From Rhodothermaceae bacterium bin80 (lineage in GTDB: Bacteria > Bacteroidota > Rhodothermia > Rhodothermales > Bin80), in the NCBI GenBank assembly GCA_002238805.1, contig MPNB01000001.1, positions 1 through 64,000 on the forward strand: a stretch of 64,000 bases of DNA. Reading direction: 5' to 3'. Under the pieces are notes generated by a model. It worked only from the letters and a program-made list of their open reading frames with translations. It was not told the DNA's origin and did not search any database. A program made the translations under genes and the position numbers. This document shows, piece after piece, positions 26,523 through 36,184 of the stretch. The stretch's first letter is position 1. Each line of letters starts with the position of its first letter.

Positions 26523-26759
26523 ATGCCAAACAAGAAAGCCAAACACTCGAACCCGATGGTGCATCTTTTTGCACGATACTTGGCTGGCCAGATTGAGGAA
26601 CCACTCTGGAAACGATTCCTCTCCGCCTTGGAATCTTTCGAGTCGAATCCGCTGGAACGCTCTGCCTTCATTGCATTTTTCGATGATTCTCTTGTAGGCA
26701 CAGGCGGCCGCTCAGCACCTCACCTCAATCGCTTACTTGCGGAAACGGTAAAGGCATAG
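26523..26759 (+). CDS. Small hypothetical protein
   Basis: A 78-residue basic-to-acidic soluble protein (MPNKKAKHSNPMVHLFARYLAG ... RSAFIAFFDDSLVGTGG). No signal peptide, membrane segment or known motif. It is followed by a good rho-independent terminator at 26844-26879, and its body has no stops or shifts, which supports it as a real gene. Not recognised; it may be a lineage-specific protein. Confidence 0.5.
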   Translation: MPNKKAKHSNPMVHLFARYLAGQIEEPLWKRFLSALESFESNPLERSAFIAFFDDSLVGTGGRSAPHLNRLLAETVKA

Positions 26760-26843
26760 CCGGAATGCCGGTTCTACAATACAGACACCGCTGACGGTTG
26801 CATGCCCATTCCTCGTGGGTATAAACCAAAAGTTTTTGATTCC

Positions 26844-26879
26844 AAAGGGCCGATATCGTATGATCTGGCCCTTTTGTTT
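26844..26879 (+). terminator. Rho-independent terminator
   Basis: AAAGGGCC pairs with GGCCCTTT (8 bases), with GAT/ATC extending into the loop, followed by TGTTT. It lies about 85 bases after the small hypothetical gene and before hisE, and would end its transcript. Confidence 0.7.
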
Positions 26880-27013
26880 ACCTTCCACCGTTTGATCCGA
26901 ATATTGGTAGCTGGCGTACAAGCTGCATTCCAATCACGGAAGCCCTACAATAAGCTCCACACAGATTGGTGCGTTACACTCCAAGCAAAGCAAGCCAGCC
27001 CAGTATTGTTGAA

Positions 27014-27277
27014 ATGAAACGATTCGAAGATCTTTTCCAGGAACTGGAGGACAAGGTGCGTCGACAGGATCCGACATCTGGCACGGTACAGACAGTCAAT
27101 GCGGGGACGCATGAGATTGGCAAAAAAATTCTGGAGGAGGCAGCAGAAGTATGGATGGCCGCAAACCATGAGACCCGTGAGTGCACCGCCGAAGAAATCT
27201 CCCAACTGCTATATCACATTCAAGTCATGATGCTGGCCTGCAATCTGTCGTTGGAAGACGTTTATCGACATCTTTAG
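27014..27277 (+). CDS. hisE: Phosphoribosyl-ATP diphosphatase
   Basis: An 87-residue MazG-like enzyme catalysing the second step of histidine synthesis (PR-ATP to PR-AMP). Motifs: [28 protein letters not shown] with the E..E..E metal ligands, and [15 protein letters not shown] (EEISQLL with Glu and Asp-like positions). The ATG at 27014 is chosen because upstream residues are non-conserved. It is 15 bases upstream of hisG and probably co-transcribed. Stand-alone HisE without a HisI domain is normal for many bacteria; hisI is not in this window. Confidence 0.9.
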   Translation: MKRFEDLFQELEDKVRRQDPTSGTVQTVNAGTHEIGKKILEEAAEVWMAANHETRECTAEEISQLLYHIQVMMLACNLSLEDVYRHL

Positions 27278-27292
27278 GTCAACAGTATCCAA

Positions 27293-28141
27293 ATGCTGCA
27301 AATTGCATTACCCAACAAGGGCGCACTTGCTAACGACTCGATAGAGCTCATCAAGACAGCGGGCTACCGATGCCAACGATCAGGGCGTGAATTGCGTGTC
27401 CGGGATGCTAAAAACGAAACCCTGTTCTACTTCCTGCGACCACGTGATATTGCAACCTACATCAGCAACGGTGTCCTGGATTTAGGGATCATTGGTCGAG
27501 ATTTTCTGATTGAACAGCAGGCCAACCTTGAAGAAGTTCTTCCCCTAGGTTTTGGAGTGGCCCGGCTGTGCTATGCAGGCCCACGCAATCAAAACCTTAG
27601 CCCTAATAATTTCGCCGGGCTACGCATTGCTACTTCGTTTAGACATTTGGTTTCTCTTGATCTGGCAAAAAGAAATATTCAGGCCGAGATTGTGCCGCTT
27701 GACGGGGCAGTCGAGGTGTCCATTCAGTTGGGGGTGGCAGATGTGATCGCTGACCTTGTCCAGACAGGACGTACACTGGAAGAAGCACAACTGTCCATGA
27801 TTGGCGAACCTATCCTGGAAACTGAAGCATTATTGGTTGGACGTGCAGGAATTCTTGAAGCCAAGACCGCTGCGGATCTTTTCGTGCGACGGCTCCAGGG
27901 AATACTCCTCGCCAGAACCTATGTTATGGTCGAGTATGATTGTCCACGCACATCACTGAAGGAGGCCTGTGAGGTTACGCCCGGTATTGAATCCCCGACT
28001 ATTGCTCCACTAAGTAAGCCGGACTGGATCGCAGTTAAAGCAATGGCTAATCGCAAGGACGCCAACCGGATTATGGACGATCTTGAGAAACTCGGTGCAA
28101 AAGGCATTTTAGTTACCGATATTCGAACCTGTAGAATCTGA
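27293..28141 (+). CDS. hisG: ATP phosphoribosyltransferase, long form
   Basis: A 282-residue HisG of the long form: the catalytic part (MLQIALPNKGALANDSIELIKTAGY, GVLDLGIIGRDFL, GLRIATSF, VELQLGVADVIADLVQTGRTLEE-like) plus the C-terminal ACT-like regulatory domain (SPTIAPLSKPDWIAVKAM...) that gives histidine feedback. It makes the first committed step of histidine synthesis. The long form does not need HisZ. It is 15 bases after hisE, and the two form a small operon separated from other his genes. Confidence 0.95.
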   Translation: MLQIALPNKGALANDSIELIKTAGYRCQRSGRELRVRDAKNETLFYFLRPRDIATYISNGVLDLGIIGRDFLIEQQANLEEVLPLGFGVARLCYAGPRNQNLSPNNFAGLRIATSFRHLVSLDLAKRNIQAEIVPLDGAVEVSIQLGVADVIADLVQTGRTLEEAQLSMIGEPILETEALLVGRAGILEAKTAADLFVRRLQGILLARTYVMVEYDCPRTSLKEACEVTPGIESPTIAPLSKPDWIAVKAMANRKDANRIMDDLEKLGAKGILVTDIRTCRI

Positions 28142-28148
28142 TAAATTT

Positions 28149-29039
28149 GTGTTTCATTCACACCTCAAACTCATGGTGCTGGCCCTGATCTGTGGGTCTG
28201 CAACCGCATGCAACCAATCGACCACGTTGCAAGATGCGGTGCAATCGGTCATCAGCGAATACCCTGGTGCTACCGTTGCCGTAGCCGTTCGGGATGCCAG
28301 TTCGGAGACTACTCTGGATATTCTTAGCGATCGCTCTTTTCATGCTGCCAGTACCATGAAGGTGCCAGTCATGATTGAGGTCTGGAAGAGAGTGCAGGCA
28401 GAACACCTGGTTTTAGATTCAACCCTTGAGATTCAAAACTCCTTTCACTCGATCGTAGATGGATCACTCTACAGCATCGAAGAGGATACCGATGATGCCA
28501 TTTATGAGCGTCTGGGCGATCGCATGACGATCTCAGAATTGGTCTACCAAATGATCACCGTGTCGTCCAACCTCGCCACTAACCTCCTGATTGATTTCCT
28601 AGGAGCCGAGTCTATTCAGGAAACAGTCGACTCTCTCGATGCTCCCGGCATGCGGGTGCTTCGAGGGGTTGAGGACCTTAAAGCATTCGATCTGGGCCTC
28701 AGCAATTCGACCACAGCTCGTGCCCTCGCAACCCTTATGGAAGCCATCAGCCAAGGCCAGGCGGTGAATGCGTCAGCTGATACCAGTATGATCGACATAC
28801 TCCTGGATCAGCAATTCAACGAAATGATTCCTGCCGGACTGTCGGAAAACACACGCGTGGCCCACAAAACCGGACAGATCACCCGGATTCACCACGATGC
28901 CGCAATCATATACCCGCACAACGCCCCGCCGTATGTGCTGATCATCTTAATTGAGGGATTGGAGGATGGGACGGACTCTGCTGCCCTAGGAGCTTCGATC
29001 ACACGTACAGTACATGCTGCACTACGCGACGGAATCTGA
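28149..29039 (+). CDS. Serine beta-lactamase-like lipoprotein (class A fold)
   Basis: A 296-residue exported protein with a signal and lipobox (LICGSATAC). Penicilloyl-serine transferase motifs are in the right order: Ser68-X-X-Lys71 (STMK), SSN at 139-141 in place of SDN, Glu175 near the omega loop and KTG at 240-242. It could hydrolyse beta-lactams, but many such lipoproteins in environmental Bacteroidota act on peptidoglycan-like or unknown substrates. Start: GTG at 28149 gives a basic tract before the hydrophobic segment; an ATG at 28173 is possible. It follows hisG closely but is unlikely to be functionally linked. Confidence 0.85.
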   Translation: MFHSHLKLMVLALICGSATACNQSTTLQDAVQSVISEYPGATVAVAVRDASSETTLDILSDRSFHAASTMKVPVMIEVWKRVQAEHLVLDSTLEIQNSFHSIVDGSLYSIEEDTDDAIYERLGDRMTISELVYQMITVSSNLATNLLIDFLGAESIQETVDSLDAPGMRVLRGVEDLKAFDLGLSNSTTARALATLMEAISQGQAVNASADTSMIDILLDQQFNEMIPAGLSENTRVAHKTGQITRIHHDAAIIYPHNAPPYVLIILIEGLEDGTDSAALGASITRTVHAALRDGI

Positions 29040-29204
29040 GTGACACTATCGGACGATACCTAGCATGTGGTGAGCAAGGAAGATTTCAACGTGTCGTTGC
29101 GACTGCTGTACTGGCAGCCAACCTCCACCCGCTGGAATCTCTGTGGCCAACCAGACACGCAAGCGAATCAAACGTCAGCACACGGCTTGCGGCGTGAACA
29201 GCAC

Positions 29205-29521
29205 TCGCTTCATTTCGGAAAGAAAACCAAATAGCCCATTCGATCGGAATGCGTACGCACCCCTTTTGCCATGCAAATTGTGTGGGATTTTGCAGGGCAC
29301 ATCCAGCCGGGGTGGATTATGGCGTAGGCTACTATTGGTTATTCTTATCTGTGCTGTGCTTCGGTCTACTTCAATGCAGATATGCAAGACGGGAAAGAAA
29401 GCGTCTGTTCACCTACCATATTCGTTTATGAGCGTCCCGTTGGTTTGGGCGCTAATGCCTGATGGGGCATGAAGGTCGGGATGGTATCCTCAAACTCGGG
29501 CTCCAACACAATGGAGCCTAA
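29205..29521. repeat. Diverged repeat, copy B, with two hairpins
   Basis: Shares with 1-313 the ordered blocks described there, including TTTTGCAGGGC, GCGTCTGTTCA, TCGTTTATGAGCG, GGGCGCTA and a GGCTCCA/TGGAGCC hairpin followed by TAA. Here the second stem is AGCGTCC pairing GGGCGCT, with a G-T pair where copy A has G-C. No transposase or other coding potential accompanies it: the longest frame is a shadow. Bases 29040-29204 and 29522-29609 around it are also without a gene. It is either a solo IS end or a stand-alone structured element. Confidence 0.65.
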
Positions 29522-29609
29522 GGTTTGATGAAATACGCGCCCGTTTTTTTCAAACTTTTCACCTTTACTCACAATACTCGTGGTGGAACCTATTAAATAA
29601 TTCCCACAC

Positions 29610-29891
29610 TTAACTTGGAGTGTTTTGCGCTATGAGTTCAGATGCATCTGCTTCCACCACGCCGTCCTTTGAAGATGGGGCTTCCAATAGCCGAGTGACT
29701 ACGATTGTCTCCAGATTCTCAATACGCCGCTGTGCGGCCGCGAGTGCGTCTTCGGTTTCAATCAGACGCGCAGTGTGGTCCTCCGTATAGGAGGATCCAA
29801 CTTGCGCCTTCTGAAGGTCCACCCACTTGGAATATGCGTGGTAAACCAAAGGAGCTATAATAGCAACAACGGGAACTATCACCCAAATCAT
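29610..29891 (-). CDS. Small membrane protein with coiled coil (PspB-like layout)
   Basis: A 93-residue protein with an N-terminal membrane helix (WVIVPVVAIIAPLVYHAY), a polar linker and a coiled coil around LIETEDALAAAQRRIENLETIVV. The layout resembles PspB/phage-shock membrane proteins (one TM helix plus helical cytoplasmic tail), but length and sequence do not let me assign it. It is alone on the minus strand between the repeat copy B and rnc. Confidence 0.6.
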   Translation of the reverse strand: MIWVIVPVVAIIAPLVYHAYSKWVDLQKAQVGSSYTEDHTARLIETEDALAAAQRRIENLETIVVTRLLEAPSSKDGVVEADASELIAQNTPS

Positions 29892-29960
29892 GACTCAAAC
29901 CAAGAAAATTTATCAAATACTTCTTCTTATCAGGATACTCAATTCTGAGTGTACGGTTGC

Positions 29961-30707
29961 ATGATCAGGAACCTGACTCGAACTTTTCACCGAATACTGT
30001 ACCGCCGGAGAAACGCACGCTGGGTTGCACTCGAAGCAGCCCTAGGTACTCGCATTTATAACTTCACACTGTTCGATAAAGCATTGCGTCACCCCTCTGC
30101 TGAAAGTGATCGAACAGTTGGATTACTGCGATCCTATGAACGGCTTGAATTCTTAGGTGATGCGATCCTGGACGCAGTCGTTACCGAACACCTGTACCAG
30201 GAATTCCCCGACCAGATGGAGGGATTTCTGACCGCTCTGCGATCCAAACTCGTAAGTGGTGAAGCCTGTACAAAAATTGCCCACAATCTTAGACTGATTG
30301 ATTTTATAGAATTGGGTCCGCACCTGGACTTGCAAAACGACCGCAAAATTGACTCAGTGCTTGCCGACTGCCTGGAATCCATAATTGGGGCTATTCATCT
30401 AGACAGTGGTATAAGCTCATCCCGAAAATTTATTCATGCACACGTACTGGGCGGAGTAGATCTGCCCGAACTGGCAAACAGGAACGACAACTATAAAAGC
30501 ACACTCCAGGAGCTTGCCCAGTCCAAGGGATGGAAGCAACCAATGTACATTGTTGCGGAAACGAATGGCCCTCCCCGTAACCGTATCTTTACTGTTGATG
30601 TTTACGTCAAAGGGCATTACCGTGGGCGAGGTCAAGCAAGGAAAAAAAAGAAAGCGGAGCAAAGCGCTGCCCGTCAGGCTCTGCAATTCTTTTCCGACAG
30701 GAAGTAA
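29961..30707 (+). CDS. rnc: Ribonuclease III
   Basis: A double-strand-specific RNase of about 248 residues, acting in rRNA and mRNA processing. The nuclease signature is YERLEFLGDAILDAVVTEHLY, with the second metal-site region SVLADCLESIIGAIHLDSG. The dsRNA-binding domain follows (NYKSTLQELAQSKGWKQPMYIV ... ARKKKKAEQSAARQAL). The ATG at 29961 is preferred to the upstream GTG at 29949 because both give the same domains and the ATG is more usual. It is followed after 74 bases by gcvP. Confidence 0.93.
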   Translation: MIRNLTRTFHRILYRRRNARWVALEAALGTRIYNFTLFDKALRHPSAESDRTVGLLRSYERLEFLGDAILDAVVTEHLYQEFPDQMEGFLTALRSKLVSGEACTKIAHNLRLIDFIELGPHLDLQNDRKIDSVLADCLESIIGAIHLDSGISSSRKFIHAHVLGGVDLPELANRNDNYKSTLQELAQSKGWKQPMYIVAETNGPPRNRIFTVDVYVKGHYRGRGQARKKKKAEQSAARQALQFFSDRK

Positions 30708-30781
30708 TCCAAAAATGGAAGCCTGAGTGCTACTTGTAATCCTCGGCCGGTTTTTGCTCCAAAATCATACAAGACTGTACA

Positions 30782-33625
30782 ATGAGCACGTACTTACCAC
30801 ACGCAGATCGCTTTGCTGCGCGCCATATAGGTCCGTCGAAGGACGATGTGCAGACTATGGTAGAAATGCTCGGTCTACATTCGTTAAGCGAGTTGATCAG
30901 CAATACCATACCCGCACCAATTTTTGATGACCGCCCACTTGATGTTCCTGAAGCACGCCCGGAACATGTAGTCCTCGCCGATCTCCGGACCATCGGACGT
31001 CGCAACAAAATTTTTCGGTCCTATATCGGTATGGGATACCATGACACCATCACGCCGAGAGCAATCTTGCGGGCAGTGCTGGAAAATCCATCATGGTACA
31101 CACAGTACACACCGTACCAGGCTGAAATTTCTCAGGGACGTTTGGAAGCGCTTCTGAACTTCCAAACTGCCGTCATTGATCTCACTGGGATGGAGATTGC
31201 CAATGCCTCCCTCCTGGATGAAGGTACCGCAGCGGCAGAGGCTATGATGATGTTCTTTCGTCTCACACGCAAACGCAAGAAGTTTTTAGTTTCCTCTGGT
31301 TGTCATCCCCAGACAATCAGTGTTGTGCAGGGCCGTGCAACTCCATTGGGGATTGAAGTGGTCGTTAGCGATCACAGGTCGTTCAAGTTCACGCCCGACG
31401 TGTTCGGCGCATTGGTGCAATATCCCGGCTCGGATGGAGTCATTCACGACTATCAAGATCTTTGCAACCTAGCGCATGCGGCTGGCGCATACGTAGCAGT
31501 AGCTGCTGACCTGCTTAGCCTGGCAATTCTTCGGGCACCTGGAAGATTCGGCGCAGATGCAGTGATCGGTAACTCCCAGCGGTTTGGTATTCCTCTTGGG
31601 TATGGGGGGCCCCACGCAGCATTCTTCTCCACAAGGAACGCCTTTCGGCGCCAGGTACCCGGACGGATGATTGGGGTAACCGTGGACATGGACGGACAAC
31701 CTGCTCTGCGCATGGCTTTGCAAATGCGCGAACAGCATATCAAGCGCGCACGCGCAACCAGCAACATATGCACGGCTCAGGTTCTGCTTGCCGTAATGGC
31801 TGGTGCCTATGCGGTCTTTCATGGCCCCAATGGACTCCGAAACATCGCCTTGTGCGTCCACATGTGGACCCGTGCATTAGCGAATGGTCTGCTCGCAAGC
31901 AGCTACCAACTTCGTCATCAGGAGTTATTTGACACTATTTGTATAGAGAATCCACCAGCTGATCTTCGCACACGGGCAGAATCGCAGGAAATCAATCTCC
32001 GGTACTTGGCCGATGGAGCAGTGTGTATCTCGCTAAACGAGACCACAACAGGGAAGGATGTCGATGACCTGCTCAACCTTTTTGATGCAAATACATCCAG
32101 TGCAGCAGAACTGGTTGCACAGGTACCCGCATCTTACGACGGGATACTGCCACGGGATACGCCTTATCTGATACATCCAACCTTCACCCAGTATCGCTCT
32201 GAAACAGAGTTGATGCGCTACTTGCACCGCCTCGCCTCTCGTGATCTATCGCTCACGACTAGTATGATCCCACTCGGTTCTTGCACCATGAAGTTGAATG
32301 CAGCAGTACAATTGGCGCCCGTCAGTTGGGCCAATTACAGTGGGCTGCATCCGTTTGCTCCCATTGATCAGGCGATCGGCTACCACGAAATCTTCCGTGA
32401 CCTTGAAAAATGGTTGGGCGAACTGACAGGTTTTTCTGCCGTGTCATTGCAACCCAATGCCGGAGCCAGTGGTGAATACGCTGGACTGTTGGTTATTCGT
32501 GCCTATCTCGCCAGTAAGGGGGAATCTCACCGCAACGTGTGCCTTGTACCCGATTCTGCACACGGCACCAATCCTGCCAGCGCAGTCATGGCTGGTATGA
32601 AAGTTGTGGTCGTCAAAACCCTGAATAATGGAGATATTGACCACGATGACCTGAAGAGCAAGTCTGCACGATATGGCGATAACCTGGCTGCGCTTATGAT
32701 CACATACCCGACTACGTTCGGGGTGTTTGAGGAGCAAATACGTGACATTTGTGATCTAGTCCACAAGCACGGCGGCCAAGTGTATCTGGACGGAGCCAAT
32801 ATGAATGCACAAGTGGGGCTTTGTAAGCCGGGGCATTTTGGTGCCGATGTATGTCACCTGAACCTCCACAAGACGTTTGCGATTCCGCACGGTGGTGGAG
32901 GCCCGGGTGCAGGCCCAATCTGTGTTGCAGAGCACCTTGCCCCCTTCCTGCCCGGACATCCACTCATCCAAACAGGCGGAACACAGGCGATTGATCCAGT
33001 TGCGGCTGCACCGTATGGCAGCGCAAGCATACTGCTCATCAGTTGGGCTTACATCGCACTGTTGGGCTCCAACGGACTCAGACGCTGCTCAGAAATTGCA
33101 ATCCTTAACGCCAACTATCTTGCTCACCGCCTGTCCGAACACTACGAAGTCTTGTTCCGCGGGAGACGGGGCCATGTCGCACACGAGTTTATCCTGGATG
33201 TACGGCCACTCAAGCGCACGGCAGGTATTGATGCTGTTGATATCGCCAAACGTCTTATGGATTACGGCTACCATGCACCGACCATGTCATGGCCCGTTAC
33301 TGGCACCATGATGATCGAGCCCACCGAGAGCGAATCCAAGGATGAACTCGACCGCTTCTGTGAGGCAATGATTGCAATCCGGGCTGAGATTAAGGAAATT
33401 GAGGAAGGTCAACAAGACAAAAAACGCAACCTTCTGAAGCAAGCACCGCATACTATGGCATTGATATGCGCAGATGACTATGATCTTCCCTACACTAGAA
33501 CACAGGCAGCCTTCCCTGCACCCTGGATTCGCCACCATAAATTTTGGCCTACGGTTCGCAGGATAGATGAAGCTTATGGTGATCGGAACCTGGTCTGCTC
33601 ATGCCACCCGATAGAAGAGTACTAG
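30782..33625 (+). CDS. gcvP: Glycine dehydrogenase (glycine cleavage system P protein)
   Basis: A full-length, single-chain P protein of 947 residues that decarboxylates glycine and moves the aminomethyl group to lipoylated GcvH. The N-terminal half begins RHIGPSKDDV...MLGL; the C-terminal half has the PLP-binding Lys697 in LNLHKTFAIPHGGGGPG and the GSTMKLN-like MIPLGSCTMKLNAAV motif. The single-chain form agrees with Bacteroidota and proteobacteria rather than the two-subunit form. No gcvT, gcvH or glycine riboswitch was seen near it. Confidence 0.95.
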   Translation: MSTYLPHADRFAARHIGPSKDDVQTMVEMLGLHSLSELISNTIPAPIFDDRPLDVPEARPEHVVLADLRTIGRRNKIFRSYIGMGYHDTITPRAILRAVLENPSWYTQYTPYQAEISQGRLEALLNFQTAVIDLTGMEIANASLLDEGTAAAEAMMMFFRLTRKRKKFLVSSGCHPQTISVVQGRATPLGIEVVVSDHRSFKFTPDVFGALVQYPGSDGVIHDYQDLCNLAHAAGAYVAVAADLLSLAILRAPGRFGADAVIGNSQRFGIPLGYGGPHAAFFSTRNAFRRQVPGRMIGVTVDMDGQPALRMALQMREQHIKRARATSNICTAQVLLAVMAGAYAVFHGPNGLRNIALCVHMWTRALANGLLASSYQLRHQELFDTICIENPPADLRTRAESQEINLRYLADGAVCISLNETTTGKDVDDLLNLFDANTSSAAELVAQVPASYDGILPRDTPYLIHPTFTQYRSETELMRYLHRLASRDLSLTTSMIPLGSCTMKLNAAVQLAPVSWANYSGLHPFAPIDQAIGYHEIFRDLEKWLGELTGFSAVSLQPNAGASGEYAGLLVIRAYLASKGESHRNVCLVPDSAHGTNPASAVMAGMKVVVVKTLNNGDIDHDDLKSKSARYGDNLAALMITYPTTFGVFEEQIRDICDLVHKHGGQVYLDGANMNAQVGLCKPGHFGADVCHLNLHKTFAIPHGGGGPGAGPICVAEHLAPFLPGHPLIQTGGTQAIDPVAAAPYGSASILLISWAYIALLGSNGLRRCSEIAILNANYLAHRLSEHYEVLFRGRRGHVAHEFILDVRPLKRTAGIDAVDIAKRLMDYGYHAPTMSWPVTGTMMIEPTESESKDELDRFCEAMIAIRAEIKEIEEGQQDKKRNLLKQAPHTMALICADDYDLPYTRTQAAFPAPWIRHHKFWPTVRRIDEAYGDRNLVCSCHPIEEY

Positions 33626-33635
33626 ACATAAACTC

Positions 33636-34961
33636 ATGGCAAACGAATTTCTTGAACGCTTAGGTCAGTCTGTAGGGCTGCGGCTGGCTACCATGGCCGT
33701 GTTAACACTGATCCTCATGATCCCCCTTGCGATAGTTGGCGAGCTGGTCAACGACCGCAGCATTAGGCATGACGATACTGTGCTTGATATCGGAAACGAA
33801 TGGAGTGGACCGCAAACACTCCTGGGACCCGTAGTTGTAGTTCCCTTTTTGAGTTCAGAGTATGTGAGCGGCGATAACCCCGAGCGCCTTACAACGTTGA
33901 GACACGCATTCTTCCTGCCCGAAATGCTGAACATAACAGGTACGATCGAACCTGAAATCCGCTACAGGGGCATATACCAAACGATCCTGTACACAGCAGA
34001 TCTAACCATCAGTGGTACCTTCCCCGGTGCTGATTTCAGCACTTGGTCCGTCGAAGAGGATGCGATAAGATGGCAGGAGGCCTTTATAGCTTTTGGCATC
34101 ACAGATATGCGGGGGATCAAAGACGAAATCCTGCTGAACTGGTCTGACACCACCTTGGCCTTCGGTTCCGGCATGCAGGAAGCAGGCAGACTGGTACCTG
34201 CTGGTATTAGTTCTCGGATTGCAGCAGATACGCCAAGCGAGTTCAGCTTTAACCTTAAACTCGACGGCAACGATGAACTCCTATTTGTTCCGGTGGGCAA
34301 GACGACCCATGTCGAGCTTAGTTCTTCGTGGGATGCCCCCAGCTTCGGTGGGGCTTTCCTCCCGGACGAAAGAACCGTTACAGACGATGGCTTTTCTGCC
34401 AGTTGGCAGGTTCTGGACTTAAACCGCCCGTTCGGACAATCATGGCGTGACGAAACAACGCACCTGTTGGACTCGGCTTTTGGACTCTCGTTGTACCCCC
34501 CGGTAGATCAATACCGCAAGACACAACGATCCACTCGTTACGGATTCCTGTTGGTAGGTCTGACCCTGCTGGCCTTCTTTCTGATTGAGCTACGAATGGG
34601 ATTGCGAGCGCATCCGTTCCAATACATATTGATAGGACTTGATCTTTGTCTGTTCTTCTTAATGCTCCTCTCGCTCGGCGAACACCTGCCCTTCAACAGC
34701 GCTTACATAATATCCGGCGTCGCGACGATAGGACTTGCTGCACTTTATGCGGGTACGATTTACCGCTCAAGCAACATTGGAGTATTAACAGCGGGTATCC
34801 TTGTGATCCTGTACACCTTCATATTTCTGCTCCTCCAGTTGCAGGATTATGCACTCTTTGCAGGAAGTATTGGTTTGCTCTTGCTCTTAGCCTTGACTAT
34901 GTACCTAACACGCAATTTTGCGGATCTGGCTGCCTTGTCGTTATCCAAACGGAATGAATGA
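33636..34961 (+). CDS. creD: Inner membrane protein CreD
   Basis: A 441-residue CreD/CreE-like membrane protein. An N-terminal helix is followed by a large periplasmic domain (GPQTLLGPVVVVPF near residues 60-75, YRGIYQTILYTADL, RDAV-like SWRDETTHLLDSAFGLSLYPPVDQYRKTQRSTRYG) and then a C-terminal cluster of about six helices ending LALTMYLTRNF. CreD affects envelope integrity and colicin tolerance in enterobacteria; its exact activity is unknown. It starts 10 bases after the gcvP stop, but a functional link is not expected. Confidence 0.92.
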   Translation: MANEFLERLGQSVGLRLATMAVLTLILMIPLAIVGELVNDRSIRHDDTVLDIGNEWSGPQTLLGPVVVVPFLSSEYVSGDNPERLTTLRHAFFLPEMLNITGTIEPEIRYRGIYQTILYTADLTISGTFPGADFSTWSVEEDAIRWQEAFIAFGITDMRGIKDEILLNWSDTTLAFGSGMQEAGRLVPAGISSRIAADTPSEFSFNLKLDGNDELLFVPVGKTTHVELSSSWDAPSFGGAFLPDERTVTDDGFSASWQVLDLNRPFGQSWRDETTHLLDSAFGLSLYPPVDQYRKTQRSTRYGFLLVGLTLLAFFLIELRMGLRAHPFQYILIGLDLCLFFLMLLSLGEHLPFNSAYIISGVATIGLAALYAGTIYRSSNIGVLTAGILVILYTFIFLLLQLQDYALFAGSIGLLLLLALTMYLTRNFADLAALSLSKRNE

Positions 34962-35139
34962 CCGACATGCCTTGAACGCTGCGATTCCAGCCCGACGGAC
35001 ATAAGAAAGGCTCTGTTGGACTGGACGATGATACTGGAGGTCAATTACCCTATTGGGCACTGCGGATCTAAACATAGTCATTCAGTTCAGCACATCATTC
35101 GGTTGCCTGTACTATGAAGCGGATACTGGCTGATCAATT

Positions 35140-36003
35140 ATGGCACACGCTTGGGCACATATAGCAGACTACCGCTCGGATGACATACCCGCACAGGATG
35201 AGTTAAGCGCACTGACCCAAGTGTGGACTGAGCACCGTGGTCGACTGGCTGAAAAGCAGGCTTATCGCGAATTTGAAGAAAAGCTCATACGGGAATGGTC
35301 TATCGAAACTGGTCTAATCGAACGCCTTTACACGTTAGACAGGAAGATCACACAATTGCTTATTGAGCGAGGTTTACGTACCAACTTGATTCCAAACACC
35401 AATGGGTTGAATCCAGAAGCCTTAATTGCGATGATCTCAGATCATAAGAGCACTGTTGAGTCTGTGTTTGCATCCGTGAAGAACGAACGCCCCTTATCAA
35501 CGAGTTATATCAAGGAGCTTCACGCATTGATAACGAAAAATCAACCCTACGTAGACGGTATCGATAGATTCGGAAGGAAAGCACAATCTCCGCTTCTTCG
35601 CGGAGAGTACAAGAAGTTGTCAAATAATCCTCGCCGCCAAGACGGTTCCGTTCACGAATATTGTCCACCTGAGCATGTAGCCTCGGAAATGGATCGTCTG
35701 CTTGAGTTGCATCACTCACATGCTGGAGTTGCACCCGAGGTGGAAGCGGCCTGGCTCCATCATCGTTTCACCCAGATACATCCGTTCCAAGACGGTAATG
35801 GACGCGTCGCGCGCGCATTGGCCACGTTGGTTTTCATAAAAGCAGGATGGCTCCCTCTTGTCATTAGAGACCGAGATCGAGTAGAGTATATCAATGCCTT
35901 GGAAGAAGCCGACTCCGGTAATTTAGAGCCGTTGGTTAATCTATTTGCCCGCCTGCAAAGGCTTAAGCTTGTCCGAGCAATCAGTATTGCTGACGATGCA
36001 TAA
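35140..36003 (+). CDS. Fic family protein with decaying 3' end
   Basis: Fic enzymes transfer AMP or other phosphate-linked groups to proteins. The active-site loop HPFQDGNGRVAR (214-225) is complete with catalytic His214, and a class-II-like N-terminal helix (REWSIETGLIERLY) may hold the inhibitory role. The frame stops at 36003, but coding similarity seems to continue: 36008-36053 reads SRKVEDIIKRAR in a second frame and 36049-36135 reads QQLEFRRDALVAEWESTKKTA in a third. Two indels therefore removed the C-terminal 45 or so residues. The catalytic domain is intact, so activity is possible. It heads an accessory island and could be a toxin, regulator or defence effector. Confidence 0.8.
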   Translation: MAHAWAHIADYRSDDIPAQDELSALTQVWTEHRGRLAEKQAYREFEEKLIREWSIETGLIERLYTLDRKITQLLIERGLRTNLIPNTNGLNPEALIAMISDHKSTVESVFASVKNERPLSTSYIKELHALITKNQPYVDGIDRFGRKAQSPLLRGEYKKLSNNPRRQDGSVHEYCPPEHVASEMDRLLELHHSHAGVAPEVEAAWLHHRFTQIHPFQDGNGRVARALATLVFIKAGWLPLVIRDRDRVEYINALEEADSGNLEPLVNLFARLQRLKLVRAISIADDA

Positions 36004-36184
36004 AATCACGCAAGGTTGAGGATATCATAAAGCGCGCGCGCAACAGTTAGAATTTCGTAGGGACGCACTTGTAGCGGAGTGGGAATCCACAAAAAAGACT
36101 GCCGCTATGCTCAGGGACTGTGCAGAACTCATCTAAAAAGGTTGTAGATGATTTGCTGTTTAGTGACAGATACGTAGTATAGGG

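Noticed and set aside
28149-29039. Confident call of an antibiotic-resistance beta-lactamase
   Set aside because: The motifs fit the class A fold, but SSN replaces SDN and lipoprotein homologues of unknown role are common, so hydrolysis of drugs cannot be claimed.
29143-29472. A 109-codon frame inside repeat copy B
   Set aside because: It overlaps the conserved hairpins, has no family similarity, and the equivalent frame is not open in copy A. Treated as non-coding.
30708-30781. Glycine riboswitch before gcvP
   Set aside because: Only 74 bases separate rnc and gcvP, too short for a glycine aptamer, and none of its conserved core is seen.
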